Assembly (NCBI RefSeq): GCF_947623445.1
Contig: NC_135245.1
Span: forward strand, 13,647,501-13,711,500
DNA: 64,000 nt
DNA from: Clavelina lepadiformis
Taxonomy: Eukaryota > Chordata > Ascidiacea > Aplousobranchia > Clavelinidae
Reading direction: 5' to 3'
Below, in pieces: positions 36,701 to 49,000 of the stretch. Each line of letters starts with the position of its first letter. Positions within the stretch are counted from its first letter, which is position 1. Made by a program: the position numbers and the translations under genes. The notes beneath the pieces are model-generated. The model did not search any database and was not told where the DNA came from. It saw only the letters and a program-made list of their open reading frames with translations.

Positions 36701-37381
36701 TTAAGGAGATAAACATATTGAAGAAAATTTATTTTAAAGCCAAATTTACTGGAAAAGTCAGTAATGTAGTATCATAGCAGTGCTGTATCAATAGCAACAG
36801 CTTAAGTGCTAGAAAAAGAGTTAAAAGAGCATTGGTTTTGATGTAATATTTGCACAATCAGTAAGGTCTCTGTGACAGAAAATGCTGTTTCCCCTTGCAT
36901 AAAATTCGACTTTGTGGATCCAAACTCTATAAAAAAAAACGTGGGAAAGCTTTTTCAAACTTATTTCAGTGATTTTATGTCAGATATTGACAAGTTGTTT
37001 GACATATTTTGTAATCATGAAACATTAACAAGGAAGCAAGAAGAAAATAAAATAAAAATGAATAAGTCGGACTTAGGTTTTTTTATGATCAAAGTGGTCC
37101 ATGGGCACAAAAATGTTTAGGGTTTGTCGAAAGTCCATCTAATAGAGACATTCATTTTCAAACTGTCTCATGCTAGATAGTTCACATTGGCTTACCACAT
37201 ACTTCGGTATTAAATCTATGTTCAGCAGCCTTCAACATCTTTAAGTTCATTAGCAAAATTTTGTGGCAAAATGTACTTTCCAATTTGGTTTGAAACTAAG
37301 CGTCAGCACTGACTTACAGATGAACCAAGAAATTTTTTATCACATAAATCTGAAGAGACCCTTTTGACTTATGAAGGTCTC
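33708..37381. other. Intergenic region upstream of ARID4
   Basis: No gene recognised. The ARID4 promoter should lie here, just upstream of about 33710. One hAT MITE is present at 36060-36559. Open frames near 34200 and 36872 have no recognisable family. Confidence 0.45.
36060..36559. mobile_element. hAT-like MITE rich in GGTACCG words
   Basis: A 500-bp element with ends CAGAGGTGGGC (left) and CATAGGTGGGC (right, complement). The flanks cctaaagt and cccaaagg are similar over 6 of 8 bases, a decayed duplication. The interior has many GGTACCG, CGGTAC and GTACCG words in both orientations, making long imperfect arms around an AT-rich centre. Confidence 0.75.
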
Positions 37382-38635
37382 TTAACTTAATTTACCTGTT
37401 GAATTATCGTAGTAATTGGATACTGAGCTGAGAAGTATAATGCTTTTGTCTGTGGATGTGAAAACAAATGTAGATAAGTGCAAAGGTGCGCTTTTCCCAA
37501 GTTTTATTTCGGATGGAATTTCACGTCGATATGCTCTCATGGTACCAAACATTATAATGTTACTCTGCAAGAGTTTTCTGGCGAGAATAAAACATGTAAA
37601 AAAGTTGTCGGTGGTTACATTTAGTTCCGTATTCTTGTACGGCTCCATCAAAGACAAGGTTACGTGCTCCCCAGGTCCAATTTCTCTTTCTTCTTTGCCA
37701 AAACGTAGAAAAGTCCGTAGTACAAAGTTAGTCGTGGCATCACACAGAATCTAAAATTTTATTCCAAATTTAGCAGGCTTTTGTGGCATATATTGGATGA
37801 ATATATGACAATAGTATGTTTTTTGCTATGTAAGCATAACAGTAAAGTATCAATCGTATGTTAGAGCTATTTACCTTGCTCGACAGGGGAAGAGTTGCTC
37901 ATCAATTGTGATATTTGGGTTTGGAAAAAAAGATTTTTGGCAGTTATCCATGAGTGAATTCCACAAATCCCTAATTGCAGCAAGCTTGTCGGTCTGTCGT
38001 CGAAGACTTTGTGAGTTTTTGTCATCAAAACGAATGTAGCTGCGTAGCATTGTTCGGATTTGAACTTATTTTTACTCGTAGTTTCTCGAAAGGTAGGACG
38101 CCCAAATTCTTCATCCCAGAAATTGAATAGTGGTTCATCTCTCCCTTTCAACAGACCACGAAGTATGCACAGACCTAAAAATGCGTTCAATTCGTCTTTA
38201 AATAAAGAAAATGCTTCATTACCTTGCCGTTGTGCCTCAGCAAGAGTAAAATTCATAACAGTTTCAAAATTCGGATGTCCCCAAAGCTCTTGAAACACAA
38301 CTTTTCGTCATTTATATGAGCAAGTATGAACCGCTTAGTGCCTGATTTTGTACTAATAATATTTCTTCTTCCCTAGCGCCCTGCTCTACCGGGAGAGGTT
38401 TTTTCCCACATGGTACCATCTCTGCTATATACTTGAGTTTGTGGTTGTACGTTTGTTCTAACAGTATTTGTGGAACTAAGATATTGTTGTGCCAAGATGA
38501 TTCAGTGCCAACATGTTCTAATTGTTGTTCACTATTTTCTTTGTTTGATTCTAGTTCAGTTTCTTGTATTTTTAGCTTTGCCTCCACAAAATCTTCATCA
38601 TATGAATCTTCATCAACATGAAGCAAATCTAGCAC
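37382..38635 (-). pseudogene. piggyBac-type transposase, broken
   Basis: Three minus-strand blocks in family order: an N-terminal acidic region (38312-38635), a middle block (37867-38298; LWGHPNFETVM, FWDEEFGRP) and a C-terminal catalytic block (37382-37750; VTTDNFFTCFILARKLL, GTMRAYRREIP). The middle block changes frame near 38000, after which the second frame carries the first catalytic Asp in a TIDEQL motif. An in-frame TAG replaces a conserved Trp just before the CDATTNFVLR segment near 37753. The cysteine-rich C-terminal domain was not found. Frameshifts plus a stop mean it is inactive. Inverted ends with TTAA were not located. Confidence 0.85.
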
Positions 38636-39888
38636 TTCGTTACTACTTTATATAAATCATTAGTATGAAATCTAGCCATTGTCAATTGGCCTAAGCTGCA
38701 AGGAAGTTGAGTTTCTGGCGATGAAGCATATAATTTTTGCAACTAAAACTTTTTTACGGTCACAATACCGAAGTGAGAGAAAGTCTTACAGAGTTACGTC
38801 ATAACATGAAAATCCAGCTATATAGACGTGGCGAAAGACTAAACATCATTGTGTGAAATAAACATTGAACAAGAGTAAACATACTGATGACTTAGATTCG
38901 TTCTTGTAACAAGTCATAAGAATTCATAACCTTTACTATCAGTAAGGGCCGAAGCCCTAAGGGGTCAATTGACCCGTTTGGTCTTTCTCGACAAAATTTT
39001 TTTCAGGCTTTCTAGGATTCACCAGGGGCGCAAATATCAGTTTTAGGAGGTGCTTATTTTTGCCAGTAGGCTAGCTATTAAAACTAGATGCAAGGGGTGT
39101 GGAAAGTTTGTGTAACATACTCATAACAGATGGCAAGCATGCAAGCATGCAAGCAGATAAAACCAAAAGCAGCTGAAACACAAGCATGTGCTAAAACAAA
39201 AAGGCTAAGCATGCCAAAAATTACTACACATTTAACATACAATACTTTCCTAAATCAAAGTTAAACAATTCTTTCATTTCCAGACTGGGTGGTTGTAAAC
39301 AAACTGGTGGTGGAAACTTTTTTAAAAATGCCTACATTAAATTCGTTGTCTATCCAGGCTGTCCATTTCACTTCTTAACAGCTTGCGTTTTTCTGTTTTC
39401 TGTGAGTTGTGACTATGTATTTACGTTGGTATTTCAGTTTGCCTGCGTTTTCTTTGTTGTGCATGTTGCCAGAGATAATGCGTATGACGTTTCGGTGGTT
39501 TCGAAGTCGACGGTATAGTAATCATCGCCATTAATCAGCTTCTTGCTTTTGCTTCTGTCTTCATGTAAGTCATGTATTTGTTCATTGGTCTGCAAGTAAA
39601 GCCAAACGTTAGGCATGACTAAATTTGTTTTTCAAAGTACTATTTTCTTTTCTTTTTACACTCAAAATTAAAAAGCATTAACATATGCAGCAAAGATCTT
39701 TTTGTACCAGCGTGGCAAAATTATTGTCCCTGTCAGGTCCCACTGCATGACAGTTGCTTACAAAATAAACGTTGTAGTTATATGTAATGTGTTTTAATTA
39801 CTTTTCACTAATTGTAATTGATTACATGCAGTATTATTCAGTACATATATACTCTTAAAAAACACCACGTATTATAGGTCCATTAGGC

Positions 39889-40163
39889 CAGGGCTTCTCA
39901 AACGCTTTAGGTTTGCGACCCCATTTTACAATAAACAATAAACGTCAATTACAAATCTGAAGTTGTATTTTTGTCTCTGGCAAAATCATATAACTGCACA
40001 CAATCCACCGAAGTACAGTAGCTGTAGCCTGCAGTAATAAAAGAATCTCGTAATGGAAACAGTAAAGCGAATAAAAAATAATCAAAAAACAATTCAATTT
40101 ATAAAAATTAAATTTGTTTCACGACCCCAAACAGGGTCGCGACCCACAGTTTGAGAAGCCCTG
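39889..40163. mobile_element. hAT-type MITE, exact TSD
   Basis: A 275-bp element with ends CAGGGCTTCTCAAACGCTTT and (complement of right end) CAGGGCTTCTCAAACTGTGG. Exact 8-bp duplication cattaggc at 39881-39888 and 40164-40171. Related to, but distinct from, the element in TEDC1 intron 2. Confidence 0.92.
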
Positions 40164-40739
40164 CATTAGGCTACATACGCTTTTAAAAGTCATCTTTTTG
40201 ATACGACTGTGCAAGTCAGCCGGGTGACCGAGGTTAGACTATACAGCGATGGGCTTGTGATGATGCGGCCCGTGTTCAATACCCAGTGCCGCAACCGTTG
40301 TAAAGCCCATTGCCAAGGCTTTAACACTAACAGTTTCTCCTGTTCAGTGGTCCTGATATTAATATATATAAAGTGGAAACATCATATAGAAAAATTTGTA
40401 TGTCAGTCGGAAATTGCAGGAAAAACTCGTCAAACCTTCTGTTTCGATGCAAGTAATTTATTGCTAGCCAAGCACTAACGAGCCTTCTGATACCATCCAG
40501 CTATTGTGCGATTGAAAAGTTTATTTTCAATATTAATAAAACAGTATTCTTGTAAGTATTCTACATATTCAAAATTTAATTTGATAAAGCTCTTCATGGA
40601 CAACTGCCATGAACGGTTGACGGGAAACTTCGAACGCTTCAACGACATTTCATTTTCGAGTTAAATTAAGAGAAAAGTTTGTTTCCCAGGGCTAAGGCCT
40701 GTATATATATATGTCTCCCTTTAGGGAGGGGTCAAATTA

Positions 40740-40870
40740 AAAGTATAAGCTGCCACTATTTCACCGGAAAACATCGTGCGTTCAAAGCTATTTTCCATAG
40801 TTTCTCGTTAACCAAACTTAAATGTTATAACATAGTAACCTAAACCTAACGTAAATCAACATTCTAATCT
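40740..40870. repeat. Dispersed repeat related to 12480-12610
   Basis: Both places share, in order, gcagcca/gctgcca-like, atttcaYcRGgaaaa, gcgttYaaagYtattttYca, agtttctYgttaa and a run of taacctaaa words. Same orientation. Probably one family of mid-repetitive sequence; both copies have a tRNA-like segment within a few hundred bases. Confidence 0.6.
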
Positions 40871-42999
40871 AGATCTAACTCTAATAAAACCTTAAATATA
40901 GCTAAAATCAAATTTTTGCATACCCATTCTCCTAACCTAACCGCCTATCTTTAACAAAGGGCTGATTGACCTACATACGGTGAAATAGTCATTCTCAAAA
41001 GTTTAGTCCAGAGTAAACTACAATATGAACACGCAAACGTATTCATATACAGTATCATTCATCACAATGAAGGGGAAAATAGGGGTAGCTAGTCCCCTGC
41101 CGCAGCATTCATGTGGTAGCAAGAAATCAAAATCGAAATATTACGTATTAACGACGAAAGGGCAAATGTGTTGGAGAGGCGCAAGAAAAAGAGTTTCTTT
41201 ACGTGAAATTATAAAAGTTATTTTACAAGAAAGTGCATGTAATATGGGTGCTATTGCTATAAAAGTAGACAGCGCTGCAAAACGAAGGAATTGGCAATGG
41301 CAGTATTGCACAATGGCGGGATTGAATAAAGGCGATATTTATGAAAAATGACCGTACTGGACAACGATTATATAGTTCAAAACAAAGATAATAGTCATTG
41401 CTGTCATTCAAAACGTTTGCTGGTTGTCTGCTATGTGTCAAGAAATCAAAACTCAGGGCTCAGCTGTTAAGAAATTTAGGCCACTGCATGGTTTTATTTG
41501 ATACGCTATAATACGTTGTAATTTTTGACATCACATATATTTTTTGTCTAACTATACCATCATCTCGTTAATTTAAAATTAAGCGGAATTAGTTTTTAAT
41601 TTACGATTTTATGTTTGTTCACCAACTTGCTCTTTCTATATGTTTAAAATGTCCCATGAAAATATGTTTAGGAGGTCAAAAATTTTGGTAAATATAGAGT
41701 CGAACTTATATATGGATCGCACATTTTGTGCTTGCAGCTCATATTTATCATTGTTTTTAGTGGTGGCGGCTCTAACTTTAACTCACAGGGCAATGAAAAC
41801 CCTGGCTATACGTCTTTACAGTAGTAGGAAATATAACAAAACGGTATAGTGCATAGATAATAATGCATTTGCTGCCAAGTACGCGCGACTACGTTGACAA
41901 TCTGTGAGAAGCGTCTGATATGTTTCATTTGCACACAACGAAAAGATTAAGATCTTATTTGCGTACAGCCTCCGATAGAGGCAAGACAAATAGGCTTTGT
42001 CATGTAAATATAAAATAAAAATTTCTTTTGGCCTTTATGGAATGTTGTCAAAGGTTATAAAGATGTTCTGATACTGCAGTGTATAGCCTACATTTGTAAT
42101 AACCCCTGTACCTTATAATGTTACAAAATAAAGACACAGTAATTAGCAACATTACTTATAGCTTACGAGTAGGTATAGTTATATAAGTTATACTCATAGA
42201 CTCATAGTTATGTGGCTACTCATAATGAAGTGATCAGCATCCTTGTTTAAATTTGCATGAAACAGCTAAAATACAGTAAGTAATTTAAACAGCATTTAGT
42301 TAAGAATAAACCGTGGCCATAATTCGGGATTTCTCTTTTCCGTCAGGTTTACCCCGAAGCAAAATCTTTTCCTGCTGATTTGTGATGAGAGGTTGCTCTT
42401 TTTTCCCCAATCGCGACCTACCGGACGTATATAAAAATAAACAGAGTAAAAATATCTAACAATAGAAACTTGTACAAAGGCTAGATCGGTAAACCGTGGC
42501 TCGAGCGATGACGAACCATCGCCGGACGCCAGGTGTAAGTCGTGTAAAACTCTCCTTAATCCTCGGATAAAGTTAATTATTAATTTATTACCATATCATA
42601 CCATCATTACTACAGAAATACTTGCCAGGTGAAAATACTGAAAAACAGAAAATATTGCTTATACCTTTCTTGTTCACAAGATGTTGACTTTCTTCCACAA
42701 AAGTAACCCATAAAATGTAAACATAAAAATGGGCAAGCCGATAGAAATCTTGTGTTAGATTTTTGATGGGAGTTTTCTAGCAAGTAGGACTGGCTGTTCA
42801 AATAATAAATACTAATAGATATAACGTTATGCAGTATGTATAATGTATTATTCTGATTAAGTTATTAACACTTTACATGTCAACTGCTAAAGGTACAATA
42901 CTACAGCATGTAATACGTAAAAGCTACAACAGAAAAAGTATTTAGAGTACAGTTGTTATGCGAAAAAACATTACCAAACAAACTTCTGTGTTACCTTAC

Positions 43000-43139
43000 C
43001 TGTCAACAGAATCTCTTGATTCACCTACTGCTTTGGCTTCATATCTTTTTGGTGGCATGTCTAGTATCACATGATTAAATTCATAGTGGGGATTTGCCAG
43101 ATAGGAATCGCTATAAATAACTTGTTCTTTTAGCGACAT
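43000..43139 (-). CDS. Isolated first exon, N-terminus resembling CKS1
   Basis: ATG at 43139, 46 complete codons, then a good donor (AG/GTAAGG at 42999). The first half has the pattern of cyclin-dependent kinase regulatory subunits: QVIYSDSYLANPHYEFNHVIL, where CKS has IYYSDKY...EYRHVML. The second half (MPPKRYEAKAVGESRDSVD) does not resemble CKS. No following exon with the CKS core (the LGVQQSQGWVHY region) was found between here and 42600. The best acceptor (about 42925) gives a stop after some 14 codons. It may be a decayed or chimeric CKS copy, a divergent small gene, or coincidence. Confidence 0.3.
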
Positions 43140-46015
43140 TTTAAATTAACCTTTTAAAATAATAGAACCCTAAAATACTAAATTGGAGAAAAATTGAACA
43201 AATTTTGGTGGTATATTTTTGTACTACAATATTAAGTAACATGTTTAATAAAGGACTTGCACGATGATTCACAATGATATTATGACGTCACAAAACTGGC
43301 CGTCAAAGTAGCAACTTCGATCTACAGTACAGTACTTGATTATTAAATTGTATATTATTATCGGCACTAGCTTTAATGAAATTTTAACATATTTTTCAAT
43401 TTTTTTCTTGGTTTTACTGCAAGTTGCTGCAAAAATTGCAAAAAAATCAAGGAAATGTCAATTACTCTGTTTTTCTCAATCTCTCTATTTTGCACCATAA
43501 CTGTAAAAATGTCTTTATTACAAAAATTGTGTTTAATAAGACACTCCACTGCTCTACATGCAGTCTATAGCAGTGTCGCATCCACTGCTCCACGGTATGC
43601 AAGTGCGCCTTGAGAAATCATCAGGATTGCTGTGAATGATTAATTACGTTATTCAATTTCACCTGTTTGGCGCTCAAATATGCGAGGGTGAGTAGTGACA
43701 GTAGGAATAAGCATATTTAATAAAATAAAAATTAGTGAGCAATTTTGAGTGCAGCAGATATTTTTTGTAAAAAAGGTGCCACAAACCAGAAAAGGTTGGG
43801 TTCTACTGCTCAGTGCTCGTAGACCTCCGATTTACAGCCGCCATCTTTTTTAAGTTGAACATTTTTTCATCGCCTACTTTTAACAGTGGAAATCGTCGAG
43901 TCGCTTTCATTATTGCTTAAATTGCAAGCGTTTCGGTCATTGAATTATAAAGATTTAACTTTAATAAGTGAAGCATGACCTTCTTAACCAAATATAAGAA
44001 AAATGTTGAGATTTTACACCGCTATCTTACGCACTCGATCTACCGGTCGATACGCCGTCGTAGTACATGCTGGGTAGCGTGTTGTGCCACGCACGGCCGG
44101 TAGAGATTGCTTGCTACCTATCTACCATATTGTTTGAGAATACTTGTACGTTGCGCATTCAGGCATGATATGACAGAATACGTTGGATCTAAACCAAGTT
44201 TATTTCTTATTTTACTCTTGCTAAACAAAATCCAACCAAGGGCTAAAGAAACTTGGTTAATTTCCAAGCACTAGTGGGGATGCAACGTTAGGGTTCATCT
44301 TCATCAGTATGCATCAACTGTAAGTAATAAATATTTTATGGCTTGACTAACGCAACATATTTCTGTTGTGTGCATAACTATGCGTAAAACCTATGCCTAT
44401 TTCTTGCAAGAGTCATTCTATTCATACTTGATCCATACACAGTAATCATTGCCACATCATATGACATAATAATTAGCAACAAATTAATAATAATTAAAGA
44501 CAAATTTGCACATTTTAAGAAATTATTGCATAAACATTTATATTATTAAAAACTTTGTCTGGTATATATAGAAATATTTTCTGACAACTTTATCTTCATT
44601 TACGGCCAAATTGTTTTTAGTATTTGCCCCTCACTCTAAGTGTGCTACTGCTGTTGTAACTAGACATGACAATATCTAACCCAACAAGTTTTGAGAGGCT
44701 CGCAATAAAAACAATGACGAAATACGATACGTGATTTGCAGAACATAACACTTATAGTGTGCATTGGTTTTGTTGTTTATAGCTGTTTAGTTTTAGTATT
44801 ACAGTGAACTCTTTAAAAATAAAGTGATACGAGTACCATGTATCAGTCAATCGACATATGATGTAGGTTACATCACACGAAACCTCATTTTCATGGTAAC
44901 CTTTTTTTAATCAAATGAATTATTGTAGAAAGATACAGTCTCGGATCAACATCAGATTGCAAGTCAGATTGATTTTTTTAGAATCGGAACCAACTAAGTT
45001 ACAATGAAAATGTTATGTCCAAACGTGACCTTGATTAACAGAATTGACTGTTACGCATAATCTCTTGTCGTTGACTATACGACCCGGTTATACCCATAAC
45101 GTAATTTGGCAGCGCATATTTTCATAAGATCATTGTCGATATTGGATAATTTCTCAGTTTGTGAACGTTTATGTCGGTTTTCAGCAGCATTTGTTTGTAA
45201 GATTTTCTTTTATCGTTTATTATATGGGTATAAACTGTTTAATTACACGGAGTCAATAATTTAATAGATAGATCTTTGAAAATTTTGGCTTTTCTGGTTG
45301 TTGTTGTTGTTGTTAATGTTAATTAATTATTAAATATTGATTATGACAGATAATTACTTCATTAAATTTTGTGGAAGTTTGCTCGTTATCAAACAATAGT
45401 TCTATACATCACCCGCTATATTAGCAAACAACTGAATCAAGGAATTTTCAGTACGTTTTGCTTATTTCCACTATTTTCTAGTGCAAAATCCACAGTTGTT
45501 ACATTAAAATACACCTGCACTTTATTTAAAGGAGTTGTATTAGCCACTCCCTGAAATAAGTCGCACATAGTAATTGAAGTGCAAGTCAATATGTGATTAT
45601 TATGGGGTGATAAAGTCTTTTTACGGCTAACGTCATAACAATATTGTGTGGCGATACATACATGCGATGATTTTAGCTCTTTGTTGCAAGCACAGTCGCA
45701 AGCAAGTATAGAAAGTATAACGAAATGCTTTGTTGGTGGTGCAGCAAAGCATTAATTAGATAGAAACTGTAAATTCAGTCCTTTGTTAACATTGGAGGTT
45801 GCCCTAATTGCGGCTTTCAATGTCCTCCTCAAACCTTAGTGTGGCCTTTCATACTCGCAGTCTTCGACCACCTTGGACTAAATTAAATGCATACTACCGG
45901 ATATACGCATATAATCGTTTAATTATTAGAATTTGCAAATATTACGAGCATGTATCTTGGTACAAATTTGTGAACAGTTTATAGACTGTTTGACTACATA
46001 TTTGAAAAATATAGG
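43140..46015. other. Intergenic region
   Basis: No gene recognised. AT-rich, with a (gtt)n run near 45298-45315 and a GC-richer patch near 44030-44110 of unknown origin. Confidence 0.5.
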
Positions 46016-49000
46016 TCATATATTTTCTCGAAATATTGTTGTGCATTTTTCCGCACATATGGCTTCCCTCAGCGCAAGAGAAAATTCTTCGTCTAATCCG
46101 TCGAAACCGTCGTTGAGATGAAGAAGATGTTGTGGATTTCGAGTTATTTCGAGCAGCTGCGTTTCATTTAAAGGTGCGCCATGTGGGGCTTTGATTGCAA
46201 CTGCAAAGCTCTGCGTGAGGGTATGGTAAAGAAATAAATAATAGAGCAGTTATATGGTCCTAAAAATGTCAGGGGAAATTATTTAAAAAACTGCGATGCT
46301 TTGATGGATTTTAATTAATCAAGTAAATGCAAGTTCACAATCTACTCACTGCAACGCCCTGTGAATGGAGCTGTTTTGTTATAGCTTTCACGTCATCTTG
46401 TGATTTTCCATCTGTTATGACTAATAAGACATTCGACACATTGACACTTTCGTCATGCATTTCTTCGAGCTTATCAATCTGTTTTTTTGCATGTTGCAAA
46501 GCTTGCGCAGTCATAGTTCCTGTATGCAACACAGAGAAATATTATGAAATTAACTATAACAAATTTAATAGTTTTTATTGTAGTTTAAATGATAAATCAT
46601 AGATTACTTACTGTTTCATCAGCTTAACTATTATGCTATCATAAAAGAAAGTCATTATACCAACCTTTTAACGAAAAAAAAGGAAAATTGTTTGGTATGA
46701 TAATTTTTAGTCATAACTTTGAAATATTGTAAAATGTTAATGTCAATTAATGGCCGTCGTTCTGAATATCGATAACGAAAAAGAGCGTAAATAGTTTCAA
46801 GCCAATTATATTGATAACATTGAGCAAATTCCTTACAGATTTCATTTAAATATTAACGAAATTAGTTGTATTCCTATATGGTATAGGCCTATATCTGCTG
46901 ATCTTTTTCCTATAATCCTATATACTCTTATTCACTTATTGGCCTTTTATTCCTATATTGACATAATTACAACTCTGATTTTGCACAGCTAAGCCAATAC
47001 TCACAATTGACTTTATAACATCATGCACTACACTGAAAATGCTGTACCTAAACTAAACTTGATTTAATCCATCCGAGCCACTCTTGTGCTATCAATTTAA
47101 CTGCAGTATGATAGCCTCACAAGATAAGTAAGCCTAAATATATACGATATGATGGTTATAATAAAAAATATGGAATTAAAAAAGGAATACATGGCTAGTT
47201 TATGTTGTTTTAACTGTTATATATTTTTCTTGCCATCAAATGTGAATTAAACAGTGAAAAAAGAAAAAATAGCATAATTATTTCACATGCAATTGTAAAA
47301 ACGGCCTTATTTGAAAGCATATCAACAGCAGGACCGTCACGGAGACCTTCTGGAAGGTACTTAATAGACCTATATACTGATAATAATAGTTTACCTCGGC
47401 CGTTGTAAGGAATTTTGTCAAATGATCCGCGTAAGTTTATTTTGTCTTCCGGTGAAGTAATGAAAATTTGGGAAGTTGTGTCTACTTCGCTATTAAATCG
47501 AAAGATTGATCCCAACACAGCATCCCGGCCAAAAGTAAAATCACTAAATATTATTGAAAAATTTAGAATCATTGCTAAAACTACAAACGTTGTATGAAAG
47601 AGCATGTAGATATAATTAAGCCTATTGAAAAACGTTTTTTCTTGATTCAAAATTATTCATCCTGCAACAGCGTAGCCTACTTGATTAAATCATAAACAAA
47701 GTCTTTCATTATATTCCAGTTTTTTTCTCCGATCGATGAAGAAGAATCCATCATTATCACCATGTTCATGACAGCACGAGCCGGACATTGACCTGATAGG
47801 GATTTGTGCAAGTGGATGAATAAAAATAGTAAATAAAACTGAACGAAACATTGCCTTAAAACAATAGCATATTTTCCAGATCTGAAAGCTTCAGCTAAGT
47901 TTAAAAACATTGGTGTTAAGTAAACCTATAGAACCGGCGTGAAGTTGGTTATCATCAGTTCCTTTTTTAAAACGTGAAGTTGGTTACTGGTTACTTAGTT
48001 ACTTATTCGCGAAAGGAATAGCTTGTAAAAGCTGTTATTAAAAATAAGATAATAAACGTTAAGATAAATTCAAGTACATCTATACACCAATTTGCTTTAG
48101 TTTATTTAAATTTCATATATTTTGTATAAACTGAGTTGGCAACAAATAATTGGAAATTCGCCTTAATAACAATTTTGTAGAATAATTAGTGTCGTTTGTT
48201 TGACCCATTGATGGATTCAAAAATTGACCAGTGCAAAGTAGTTATTAAATACGAAGTTTCAATGCTTTTATAATAAACTAATTTGGCTAAATGGCCGCCA
48301 ATTAGTCAAATGTCAAACTAGTGGAAAATTTTTTGAACTATTGGCATAAATCTCACAAAAATCATTTTATAGTATTTTAATTATTATCAGTTAAGTTAGT
48401 CAGAATGTGTACGTATGCAACACGGAACTGGAGTGCTCCACGTCAAATCGTCATAACAAACATTGTGATTAAGACCAGGCGGAAACAACTCATAGCCCTC
48501 CTCCACGCAATGAAAACTGCAAGTAGATAATTTGGTGTTTCCAGCCGTGCAGGATATATTTCCATACTGAATGCTCCCTTGATCTGGACATTCAGTATTT
48601 ACTGTATAATAAAATTCAGAAAATTGTTATTGAATGCTTCTCCCGTCCATTGAAATATGAGTCATGTTGTCAGTTGCTTATCTTTATTAAAGTTACTAAG
48701 ATTTTGTTTATGGTGATATAATTGATGTGATGGGAAAAATAAGAATCCAGACAATATGATATTCTGGATGATTTAAGAAGTATGTACTGTATAAATATAG
48801 AAGACATTAGTATTAGTCTAAGGCTCTAAGCGGAAATAAATGCGTCTATTTACCTTCAAACACTTTTCTGCATCTGGGAGGTTCGTTGACAAAATATGCA
48901 GTGTGTGTTTTTGCATTGTAAACGCATTTACTTACCGAGTGTCCAATCAGTTCATACCCTATGAGTATATAAGTGTATTGAACAAGATACGCGGCAACTC

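Larger units (their letters stand above)
38700..42999. other. Intergenic region
   Basis: No confident gene. Contains an hAT MITE at 39889-40163, a tRNA-like segment near 40210-40310, and a stretch at about 40740-40870 related to 12480-12610. A plus-strand open frame at 41025-41351 (108 codons, Lys- and Cys-containing) matches no family I know. Confidence 0.45.

Noticed and set aside
38941-38990. Palindromic agggccgaagccct and ggtcaattgacc as piggyBac termini
   Set aside because: Not flanked by TTAA and no matching inverted end found on the other side of the transposase relic.
40209-40310. Possible tRNA gene
   Set aside because: The B-box-like gtgttcaatacc is imperfect and no acceptor stem was found; at most SINE-derived.
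41025-41351. 108-codon plus-strand frame with an ATG
   Set aside because: No recognisable domain, overlaps another frame on the minus strand, and lies in repeat-like sequence. Left unannotated as a gene.
42610-42801. Candidate second exon for the CKS-like exon
   Set aside because: From the acceptor near 42781 the required phase hits a stop after six codons; the other frames do not resemble CKS.
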